This document shows positions 1 through 5,350 of a stretch of 7,973 bases of DNA, one piece after another. The stretch's first letter is position 1. The number at the start of each line of letters is the position of its first letter. The stretch is from contig JBDREA010000033.1 in the NCBI GenBank assembly GCA_043820265.1, positions 1 to 7,973 of the forward strand, read 5' to 3'. This DNA comes from JBDREA01 sp043820265 (lineage in GTDB: Archaea; Altiarchaeota; Altiarchaeia; IMC4; JBDREA01). Under the pieces are notes generated by a model. That model was given only the letters and a program-made list of their open reading frames with translations, did not search any database and was not told the DNA's origin. The translations under genes and the position numbers were made by a program.

Positions 1-29
1 CTTCAAGGGTTCGAATCCCTTCCCCCGCA
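1..29 (+). tRNA. tRNA, 3' end only (T arm and acceptor strand); isotype possibly Leu
   Basis: The window opens inside a tRNA gene. Bases 5-9 (AAGGG) pair with 17-21 (CCCTT) to form a 5-bp T stem around the loop TTCGAAT (10-16). Bases 22-28 (CCCCCGC) are the 3' acceptor strand and A29 is the discriminator. The next bases are CAA, so the 3' CCA is not encoded. The 5' half, anticodon and any intron lie upstream, so the isotype cannot be read. The implied 5' acceptor GCGGGGG with A73 is common for archaeal tRNA-Leu, but that is only a suggestion. Confidence 0.9.
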
Positions 30-32
30 CAA

Positions 33-62
33 CCCTTTTTCATTCTTCTTCTTTTTCTTTTA
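33..62 (+). terminator. Pyrimidine-rich tract after the tRNA, probable terminator
   Basis: Just after the tRNA there is a long run made almost only of T and C, including T5 and several T3-T5 blocks, with no hairpin. Archaeal RNA polymerase terminates at such U-rich stretches, so this is the likely end of the tRNA transcript. A 16-base piece of it (42-57) recurs exactly at 2038-2053. Confidence 0.55.
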
Positions 63-136
63 TGGTGTTTTTCTTGCATGTTTGTTGAAGAGTTAGTGGA
101 ATTTCCTCGTTTTTGGCCTTTTTTTCCTTGTAAAAC

Positions 137-147
137 CAATATTTTAA
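137..147 (+). promoter_or_regulatory. AT-rich TATA-like element before the beta-helix gene
   Basis: CAATATTTTAA lies about 24 bases upstream of the ATG at 165. That is the distance expected for an archaeal TATA box driving a leaderless or nearly leaderless transcript. Only a weak purine stretch (AAAGGG, 155-160) precedes that ATG, which fits leaderless initiation. The match to the box-A consensus is modest. Confidence 0.3.
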
Positions 148-164
148 TGGGTACAAAGGGTATC

Positions 165-428
165 ATGAATGCAAAGAGCCGAATGTCCAGGTATAGTTCG
201 ATTGTTGCCCTCGCTGTCATGTGCTTTTTTGTTTTGGTGGCGGGTTTTAATGTTATCGGTGCGTTTAACAGGCAGTATCTACTAGATTTGCTGGATGATA
301 CACCGATACTGGCACCCTCTAATGGAACCAACGTTAGCGGTACGATTTCTTCAGACACCCTTTGGAAGATCAAGGGGAGCCCCTACAGGATAGTCGATGA
401 CACGCTTCCGCAGAGGGTTCTGAACTGA
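165..428 (+). CDS. N-terminal part of a beta-helix surface protein (frame broken before the main body)
   Basis: This reading frame holds the export signal and first strands of the protein that continues at 401-2029 in another frame. From the ATG at 165 it starts with a basic stretch (MNAKSRMSRY), then a hydrophobic helix of about 20 residues (signal peptide or N-terminal anchor), then text ending SGTISSDTLWKIKGSPYRI. That text is the typical opening strand of archaeal and bacterial right-handed beta-helix proteins. The frame could be extended to an ATG at 78, but the extra residues are Phe/Pro-rich and would bury the signal, so 165 is preferred; 147 is also possible. It ends at TGA 426-428 after the non-homologous tail PQRVLN. 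The expected continuation (EGSELSIKPKV) lies in the -1 frame from 413. It therefore looks like the first 83 or so codons of a frameshifted gene, not a separate small protein. Confidence 0.6.
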   Translation: MNAKSRMSRYSSIVALAVMCFFVLVAGFNVIGAFNRQYLLDLLDDTPILAPSNGTNVSGTISSDTLWKIKGSPYRIVDDTLPQRVLN

Positions 429-448
429 GCATCAAACCCAAGGTCATT

Positions 449-2029
449 GTGATTTTTTACAACGATGCGACACTTTCCATCGAGGGGTCGCTTTCTGCAC
501 CTGGAAACCCCCAGCATGAGATAATATTTGAAACAGAAGATAGGGAAGGGGCTACAGGGGCATTGGTTTCGAGTTGTTCTGCACCAGCCTTCGTGTCCTT
601 GGATAGTGTTTCGGCGACAAACGTGGATATCGTCTGCCAGGGGGGCTTTGGAGGAGGCTTTGAACTGTCGGATTCTTACGTCGTCGGGGGTCAAGTCATT
701 CTTGATAATATTCCGGAAGCTTCGAATTTGGTTTCAAACAACCAGTTCGTAGATTCAATTGTTGGCATTTCGGGTGTTGTATTCTCAGGTAATTCATTAA
801 ACTATTCAAATCTGTCTATTGGTTCGAATGTGACAGCAATCGATAATACTATTATTGGAGGCCGAGGAGTGTCGGTGAGTGAAAGTGGTGCAAGAAATAT
901 AGTATTTACAAATAATTTAGTCTTAAACAATATGTATGGTTTGCTTGTAGCGGAAAACGGCTCCTCGGAAGCCATCATCGAAAACAACACCTTCGTTAAT
1001 AATACTGTTGGTATCGAAATCTCAGGGGGGAATTCCGACAAGACATCATTCTCAAACAACAACATTGTCTTCAACCGGGAGTATGACGCAAAGTCATCTC
1101 TAGGTTTCGGGGAAAATTCAATTGTGTCTGGGAATTGGTGGGGCACCATAGACGAATCATTGATTGAGTTGGGTCTTTTCGATTACTTTGACGATCCTTC
1201 GAAAGGCGTGCTTACATACAAACCGTATTTACTGGGGCCAGCTGAAGGTGCGCCGGCGATACCTGCATCATTTACTACTTCTTCTACCACCTCCACTTCC
1301 AGCACATCTTCTACTACTTCGACCACGTCGACTACTTCCACATCGACCACTTCTACGTCTACGACTTCCATTCCATCCACTTCCACGTCGACGACGCTTC
1401 CCCCAGTAATAGATGCCTGCGACCTTGAACTCTACAACATCACCCAGAACAGAACAGTCAATGTCACTTTGAACTATACATTGGGTACATACTCCATCGA
1501 AGAATTCTGGTTTCAAAAGAGCAGCACAGCCACAACCGCGAATTACACGGCCACAAACTCCACCAATGAAACAGCAAAATACATATGGAACACAAGCGAT
1601 GATGAGCCTGGGACCTACAACTGGACTTGCTATCTCAAAGACACACAGGGAACGAAGAAGACCAAGGATTCAGAGCATCTTGCTGAAGTGACTCAGACGA
1701 CGAGCACCTCAACGCCCTCGACTTCTACTACGTCAACAACTCCAATTTCTACTTCGTCGACTTCAACATCCACGACCCCTACAACGTCGACTTCAACACC
1801 GCCGACTTCAATCCCTACAACGACATTGACATCAACATCCACTGCCCCCGCAACCTCGACTTCATTGCCGACATCCACTTCTACAACCCCCACCACATCA
1901 ACGGTGGTGACCTTGACGTCAACGACATCTACTTCGACTTCCACAACAACGACAGTTTGCCCTGATGGGCATAGTTGCTACGATTTCGTCCCAGGATGGA
2001 ATATGATTTCGATGAATATCATGCCCTGA
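449..2029 (+). CDS. Beta-helix / Ig-like surface protein with Thr/Ser-rich linkers (main body, N terminus in another frame)
   Basis: This is the body of a large cell-surface protein. The frame is open from 401, and homologous-looking sequence begins near 413. The GTG at 449 is only the first usable start inside it and has no ribosome binding site. Numbering from 449: residues 1-262 form a right-handed parallel beta-helix, with short Asn-rich turns such as IENNTFVNNTVGIEI (about 177-191) and the family's closing motif GNWWGT (228-233) followed by DYFDDPSKGVLTYKPYL. Residues 276-319 are a Thr/Ser linker. Residues 322-415 form an Ig-like domain with two Cys (C324, C394). Residues 417-502 are a longer Thr/Ser linker. 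Residues 504-526 are CPDGHSCYDF and then GWNMISMNIMP, the beginning of the 'GWNLIS' surface domain, cut off by TGA. There are many N-x-S/T sequons and the linkers are probably O-glycosylated. It was probably secreted or anchored, with a role in surface structure or adhesion. With the 165-428 part it would be about 620 residues. Confidence 0.75.
   Translation: MIFYNDATLSIEGSLSAPGNPQHEIIFETEDREGATGALVSSCSAPAFVSLDSVSATNVDIVCQGGFGGGFELSDSYVVGGQVILDNIPEASNLVSNNQFVDSIVGISGVVFSGNSLNYSNLSIGSNVTAIDNTIIGGRGVSVSESGARNIVFTNNLVLNNMYGLLVAENGSSEAIIENNTFVNNTVGIEISGGNSDKTSFSNNNIVFNREYDAKSSLGFGENSIVSGNWWGTIDESLIELGLFDYFDDPSKGVLTYKPYLLGPAEGAPAIPASFTTSSTTSTSSTSSTTSTTSTTSTSTTSTSTTSIPSTSTSTTLPPVIDACDLELYNITQNRTVNVTLNYTLGTYSIEEFWFQKSSTATTANYTATNSTNETAKYIWNTSDDEPGTYNWTCYLKDTQGTKKTKDSEHLAEVTQTTSTSTPSTSTTSTTPISTSSTSTSTTPTTSTSTPPTSIPTTTLTSTSTAPATSTSLPTSTSTTPTTSTVVTLTSTTSTSTSTTTTVCPDGHSCYDFVPGWNMISMNIMP
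1274..1405 (+). repeat. Thr/Ser-rich linker 1 (low-complexity coding repeat)
   Basis: These codons give about 40 residues of almost only Thr and Ser, ending in LPP, between the beta-helix and the Ig-like domain. Codon choice is mixed (ACT, ACC, ACG, ACA, TCG, TCC, TCT), so long exact DNA repeats are absent. That suggests selection on the protein rather than recent slippage. It is likely an extended, glycosylated spacer. The reverse strand shows an open frame of Val/Glu/Asp repeats here, which is only a shadow. Confidence 0.85.
1697..1954 (+). repeat. Thr/Ser/Pro-rich linker 2 (low-complexity coding repeat)
   Basis: A second and longer spacer of about 86 residues of Thr and Ser with scattered Pro separates the Ig-like domain from the C-terminal Cys/GWN segment. 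It is the same type of sequence as linker 1, and again codons are varied. The reverse-strand open frame over it is a by-product of the composition. Confidence 0.85.
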
Positions 2030-2035
2030 AAAAGT

Positions 2036-3058
2036 TTATTCTTCTTCTTTTTCATTTAGTACTTCATCGACGATTTTTTGGTTTTGGTTTTGTTCGTTTA
2101 ATAAAGTCTTTATTTGGTCTGGGTTTTTTCCTTCTTCGAGCTGCATTCGAACCCAGCTTTTTGTCGCGTATGCGCTGTCGTCTTCTACTACTTCGGCCCT
2201 GGATTTTCTTCGGTCAAGGTAGGTCACGAACACGAAAAACAAGATGCATCCGATGAACACGTAGATCAGAAACCGGTTGAGGTTTAATCCTTTGATGGCT
2301 TCTTCTTTTTTCTTTTGTTTTTGGATTTTTTCTGCTACCCCGCATACTCCGCCGGGGCAGCGCTCTTCAAAGCAGTCGGGGTCTTCTCTTAATGCGCAGT
2401 CGGGGTCGCATACTTCGTCTCTTATGTGTACGCAGAATTTGTCGGATTTGTTCAGTGGACAATCCGCTAGACAGATTATGTTGTTTTCCCAGCGTTCGCA
2501 CCAGCCGTTTCCGCAGAAGCGGGTGAGGCAGTCGCGGTCTGCGCTGACAGAGCAGTCGGGGTCGCATATGCCGTTGGCTTCAGAAAGGCATATTCCGTCG
2601 GGGTTTTGGGCTAAGCAGTCGGAGGGGCAGGAGATCTGGTTTTCTGGGTGATCACATGTTCCGTTGTTGTTGCACAGTACTGAGAGGGGATATTGGAGTA
2701 CGCGGTCTCCCTGAAAGTAAAAGTTCATATAGCTGGCGTTTGGGTTATAGGGGATTTTCAGGTACTTTTTCACTTTGGGCAGAGGTTGAAGGGGGTCTCC
2801 TCCGAGGAACTCGGTGCTAAAGGAGCCGGCAAATAGGACTTGTCCGTATCGGCTTTCAAGTATCACCTTGAAGGGTCCAGATTCGATTGACTTGTTTGTC
2901 AATTCTCCACGGATGGTTGTTGGTTCGTCGTCGACTTCGATTAATCCGTTTCGGTGGAGTGTCAACTCGACTCGGAGGATGTCTTCGGATGAGTTGACGC
3001 TAGATATGACCAGCAAGATCAGCATCAATGCGCCAATCCACGATATGTTTTTTCCCAT
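2036..3058 (-). CDS. Single-pass surface protein with alternating Cys-rich modules and a cytoplasmic helical tail
   Basis: This is the last gene of a three-gene operon. I do not recognise a named family. In order (340 residues): a signal peptide or N-terminal helix (about 5-22); an outer beta-rich domain (25-127); a Cys-rich region (129-239); a basic/Lys-Glu stretch (244-256); one transmembrane helix (263-281) followed by DRRK; and a cytoplasmic tail (about 297-336) that reads as two amphipathic helices (WVRMQLEEGKNPDQIKTLL, then KIVDEVL). This hairpin type is frequent at the C terminus of archaeal membrane proteins. The Cys-rich part alternates two module types: A, CxxxGxCxxxENxxxCxxDC (129-148, 182-200), and B, C-x(6-7)-ICDPDC/VCDPDC-x7-DC (157-177, 209-229). 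A third A module is started at 234 and broken off. Cys are probably paired in disulfides or bind metal. ATG at 3058 is 13 nt after the preceding stop and has no clear ribosome binding site, so translation may be coupled. The stop lies 6 nt from that of the convergent beta-helix gene. Confidence 0.88.
   Translation of the reverse strand: MGKNISWIGALMLILLVISSVNSSEDILRVELTLHRNGLIEVDDEPTTIRGELTNKSIESGPFKVILESRYGQVLFAGSFSTEFLGGDPLQPLPKVKKYLKIPYNPNASYMNFYFQGDRVLQYPLSVLCNNNGTCDHPENQISCPSDCLAQNPDGICLSEANGICDPDCSVSADRDCLTRFCGNGWCERWENNIICLADCPLNKSDKFCVHIRDEVCDPDCALREDPDCFEERCPGGVCGVAEKIQKQKKKEEAIKGLNLNRFLIYVFIGCILFFVFVTYLDRRKSRAEVVEDDSAYATKSWVRMQLEEGKNPDQIKTLLNEQNQNQKIVDEVLNEKEEE
2037..2060 (+). terminator. 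Pyrimidine-rich tract after the beta-helix gene, possible terminator
   Basis: Immediately after the TGA at 2027-2029 the plus strand is T/C-rich with a T5 block and could end the beta-helix transcript. The same bases code for the Glu/Lys-rich C terminus (EKEEE) of the convergent gene, so the signal may be incidental. Confidence 0.35.
2342..2674 (-). repeat. Cys-rich A-B-A-B module array within the surface protein
   Basis: The array codes for residues 129-239 of the 340-residue protein. Two A-B units follow each other, and the DNA keeps a trace of the duplication. GCAGTCGGGGTCGCATA occurs on the plus strand at 2396-2412 and 2552-2568, each coding for the CDPDC part of module B. A shorter copy of its core lies at 2372-2384. 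The repeats are fully explained by the protein modules. Confidence 0.75.
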
Positions 3059-3059
3059 C

Positions 3060-3083
3060 TTAATTGTTTATTTAATTGTTTAT
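3060..3083 (-). repeat. Perfect 12-bp tandem duplication across a stop codon
   Basis: On the plus strand the 12-mer TTAATTGTTTAT is present twice in a row (3060-3071 and 3072-3083). Read on the minus strand, one copy codes for the last residues and stop of the metzincin-like protein (INN-stop). The second copy repeats the same codons and stop just beyond, filling the gap before the next ATG at 3058. It gives two in-frame stops and pushes the two genes 12 bp apart. Confidence 0.9.
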
Positions 3084-4445
3084 GTATTGTTGCAAGCGGG
3101 TATCAATATTTGTGAGTGTTGGATAAGTGGCTCCGTCTTCGAATATGAGCCCTGAGACGTCTGTGAAATTTTGGCCCATGACAGAGCAGCCTCCGACGTC
3201 AACGGATCTTCCGCCTGCGCAATCAATTATCTGATTACAAAGGGTACCAGACTGACAGCCCCAGGTGTCTTCCTCTAGACAAAGGCTTTCATCGTATAAG
3301 TCGCATCCCATCCCAAGGCCGTGGCCCCATTGGTGGGCGAGAGTCGACCGGTCCGCTTTTGCACTTATGATTGCGACATCGCTTGGAAGTTGTGGGACCC
3401 AGCCCCTGATTGAACAGCGTCCGTCTGAGTTTGAGAGAGTGGAATCCACGCCATCTTGGTAAATTTTTATTTCACACACTGATCTGAAGTCTTGGAATTC
3501 GACGTCGAAGTCCTCATATACCGTATCGTTTAATTTGGTTCTTACTGTCTGGCCGTTTGCAAGAGTAGACCAGTAGTCCACTGCTTCGCCTGTGCTGTCG
3601 TTTCCTGGGTCTAGGAGATCATAGATGTCTTCTAGTGTATCGCACATGTCATTGAATTCGTCATCTGTTATCCCTGTTTTAGCTTTCAGATTGTCGAGGT
3701 CTATCGTTCCTGAGCCAGAATGTCTGCACAGATTATTATTGTTTGAAGTGGCATCCGTCCAGTCATCTGCGCCTGTGCATAACTCCTCTAAGAAGTAGCT
3801 TTCCTTTTTTATGCAGAAATAGTTTTTTTCTATGCCGATGTATTGGTCTATGGGATAGGCGTCTAAGCCTGCAGTTTGGGCGCAGTCCATTAGGGGGGTA
3901 AGCGAGAAACCCCAGTTTCCGCCCAGGGAGTAGGAGCCTATGGAACAGGGTTCGGAGTATATCGAAAAGTATTGGTCGTCTTGGAGGTTTATCCCGGTTC
4001 TCTGTCTGAAATAATATAGGTTGTCTTCATAGGGCATCGTCCATCCGATGTCGGCGCCCCAGTTTACGGGGATCACACCGATTAGGAACAACGGGCCTCC
4101 GTACTGGAAGTTGGCATCGGACCCGCACCACTCGATGTGGACGTCGTGGGGGCCAGTGAATCTTGGGGGAAGAGTTTGAGTTGGGTCGTAGCATTGGATT
4201 TGCCTTGGCGTTTTGGAATAGACTGTCAGGGGATTCTCATCTGGTAGACATAGATTTGTGACGTCTGTATAGGCAGCTTCGCCGTTAGGCTTTACCTCGA
4301 CTTTGTATGGGCTTGTGCAGTTGGTCTCCTGATCGTTTATAATCGAGAAATCAAAATCTACGTCACATTCCACCAATGAAGTCGCGTAGGTTGCTGAAAT
4401 CATAATGATGAAAAATCCCAGTATGAGGCCCCTAATCAAATGCAT
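3072..4445 (-). CDS. Secreted metzincin-like protein with altered active site (Gln for catalytic Glu)
   Basis: This is the middle gene of the operon (457 residues). A hydrophobic signal (about 4-21) indicates export. Residues 25-350 contain many Cys and acidic residues and match no domain I can name. Near the end, STLAHQWGHGLGMGCDLYDE (367-386) is clearly the zinc-binding helix of the metzincin type (HExxHxxGxxH/D), followed by a Cys-rich loop and a Met-turn, GGCSVMG (418-424). Known archaeal relatives read LAHELGH..GLCDEY. Here the catalytic Glu is Gln (Q372, codon CAA), and the third ligand position, 10 residues after H371, is Cys (C381), with D382 one step later. It may therefore be an inactive, binding-only protease fold, or use an unusual ligand set. 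The start at 4445 is supported by AAGGAGG 7 nt upstream. It overlaps the upstream gene by 10 nt, so the two are co-translated. The protein ends INN at a 12-bp tandem duplication. Confidence 0.85.
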   Translation of the reverse strand: MHLIRGLILGFFIIMISATYATSLVECDVDFDFSIINDQETNCTSPYKVEVKPNGEAAYTDVTNLCLPDENPLTVYSKTPRQIQCYDPTQTLPPRFTGPHDVHIEWCGSDANFQYGGPLFLIGVIPVNWGADIGWTMPYEDNLYYFRQRTGINLQDDQYFSIYSEPCSIGSYSLGGNWGFSLTPLMDCAQTAGLDAYPIDQYIGIEKNYFCIKKESYFLEELCTGADDWTDATSNNNNLCRHSGSGTIDLDNLKAKTGITDDEFNDMCDTLEDIYDLLDPGNDSTGEAVDYWSTLANGQTVRTKLNDTVYEDFDVEFQDFRSVCEIKIYQDGVDSTLSNSDGRCSIRGWVPQLPSDVAIISAKADRSTLAHQWGHGLGMGCDLYDESLCLEEDTWGCQSGTLCNQIIDCAGGRSVDVGGCSVMGQNFTDVSGLIFEDGATYPTLTNIDTRLQQYINN

Positions 4446-5254
4446 GTCGTATCCTCCTTGAAAGTAAATGATATTATTCCGGGCGCTCCGATATCTATCG
4501 GAGTAACCTTTTCAACGATCTCGCCTTCTGTATCGTTTACGACGAGCATTATCGTGTGTTGTCCAAACCCGAGTTTGGCGTCTCCCCCAGACAGTATGAA
4601 ATCCATGTCGTTGCTGAGAAGAGTCGGTGTGGAATAGGCCCACCAACTTACGCCATACGGTGGACTTCCACCTGAGACCGCAGCCTCAAATTCTATGTTT
4701 GACGCAGTCGTGTAATGCCAGCCAGTGACAGGGGAAACGATAAATGCCACCAGTTTCAGGGGCTCGGATCCGGTCGGTATCGTCGGCAGCGAGGGTGTGT
4801 CCTGACACATGTTTTCCAGGTCTATTCCCGGGTCTAGAAGGGTTACGGTTAGGACGAATCCAGTGATGATGAGTATCCCAAGGAGGTTTTCCCAGAGTAT
4901 TTTTTTCCCGAATGTTCTGGCTTGGGGGTCGTCTGATTCGATTAACATCCTCAAGGCAATAATAGACATCACAAAAAGTAGGATATAAGGCCCGATGCCG
5001 GCCAATATACAAATCATCCGCGCAGCCATTGTTTTAAGCCGGAAGGATATCTCGTCGTCGTAGCTGATGCAAGGCGGGATGCCTGTTGTATGCCAGACGC
5101 ACCCAATCTCACTTGCCTCACAAGCTCCTGGAGTGGGGCATACTCCACAGGATAGATCGCAAGGGGAGGGTTGGGCCCAAGAGCTTTGGGTTAATAAAAT
5201 AAACGAAAAAATACTTAGGGCGAAAAACAAAAGCACGCGTCTGAACCCCTTCAT
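4436..5254 (-). CDS. VirB2/TrbC-like two-helix membrane protein with PKD/Ig-like C-terminal domain
   Basis: This is the first gene of the minus-strand operon (272 residues). In order: a signal peptide (1-27, cleavage likely after SSWA); a short Cys-rich segment with six Cys (32-62); TM helix 1 (about 80-104); a polar loop ESDDPQARTFGKKI (106-119); TM helix 2 (about 123-140); and an extracellular beta-rich domain (168-256) that resembles PKD/Ig folds, with a SGGSPPYGVSWW stretch and a strand GQHTIMLVVND. Two helices joined by a 'S-DDP-x-AR-x-x-x-K-x-I' loop are typical of TrbC/VirB2-like pilin subunits of archaea, where the loop faces the cytoplasm. The added outer domain is unusual for a simple pilin. 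No Shine-Dalgarno site precedes ATG 5254, and a TATA box lies at the distance expected for a leaderless transcript. It ends with a 10-nt overlap on the next gene. The VirB2-like assignment rests on helix layout and loop motif. The partner ATPase (VirB4-like) is not in the window. Confidence 0.82.
   Translation of the reverse strand: MKGFRRVLLFFALSIFSFILLTQSSWAQPSPCDLSCGVCPTPGACEASEIGCVWHTTGIPPCISYDDEISFRLKTMAARMICILAGIGPYILLFVMSIIALRMLIESDDPQARTFGKKILWENLLGILIITGFVLTVTLLDPGIDLENMCQDTPSLPTIPTGSEPLKLVAFIVSPVTGWHYTTASNIEFEAAVSGGSPPYGVSWWAYSTPTLLSNDMDFILSGGDAKLGFGQHTIMLVVNDTEGEIVEKVTPIDIGAPGIISFTFKEDTTCI
4453..4459 (-). promoter_or_regulatory. Strong ribosome binding site of the metzincin-like gene
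   Basis: Minus strand AAGGAGG ends 7 nt before the ATG at 4445, inside the 3' end of the upstream gene. It settles the start codon. It is the only strong Shine-Dalgarno match in this operon. Confidence 0.8.
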
Positions 5255-5279
5255 AATGATTATTTTTAGGATGGCTGGT

Positions 5280-5287
5280 TTTATATA
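5280..5287. promoter_or_regulatory. TATA box, possibly shared by divergent promoters
   Basis: TTTATATA on the plus strand equals the archaeal box-A consensus and reads TATATAAA on the minus strand. On the minus strand a start about 27 bases from its centre falls near 5257, 3 nt from ATG 5254, giving a leaderless mRNA for the VirB2-like gene. On the plus strand the start would be near 5311, giving hppA a leader of about 40 nt that includes its ribosome binding site. Start sites are inferred, not seen. Confidence 0.55.
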
Positions 5288-5334
5288 GTTAATTTCTAAT
5301 CTTTAACTTCAGGATTTCTTTTGCATGCATAAAT

Positions 5335-5341
5335 GAGGTGA
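5335..5341 (+). promoter_or_regulatory. Ribosome binding site of hppA
   Basis: GAGGTGA, the archaeal Shine-Dalgarno consensus, ends 9 nt before ATG 5351 and confirms that start. Confidence 0.85.
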
Positions 5342-5350
5342 AGAGAAAAG

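Noticed and set aside
78..164. Extension of the beta-helix gene to the ATG at 78
   Set aside because: It would put about 29 unrelated Phe/Pro-rich residues before a normal signal peptide, with no ribosome binding site. A TATA-like element lies inside that extension.
398..428. Programmed -1 ribosomal frameshifting in the beta-helix gene
   Set aside because: No X-XXY-YYZ slippery site and no clear downstream stem is visible in the short overlap of the two frames.
1183..1944. Minus-strand open frames rich in Val, Glu and Asp repeats opposite the beta-helix gene
   Set aside because: They are reverse complements of the Thr/Ser linkers; codons for Thr/Ser read backwards give Val/Asp/Glu. No start signals or real domains are present.
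1274..1954. CRISPR-like or microsatellite array in the repetitive stretch
   Set aside because: There are no fixed repeat units or unique spacers. The sequence is codon-varied Thr/Ser coding sequence in one continuous frame.
5322..5329. Palindrome TGCATGCA in the hppA leader as a possible operator
   Set aside because: It is a single 8-bp palindrome with no second copy in the gap and could easily occur by chance.
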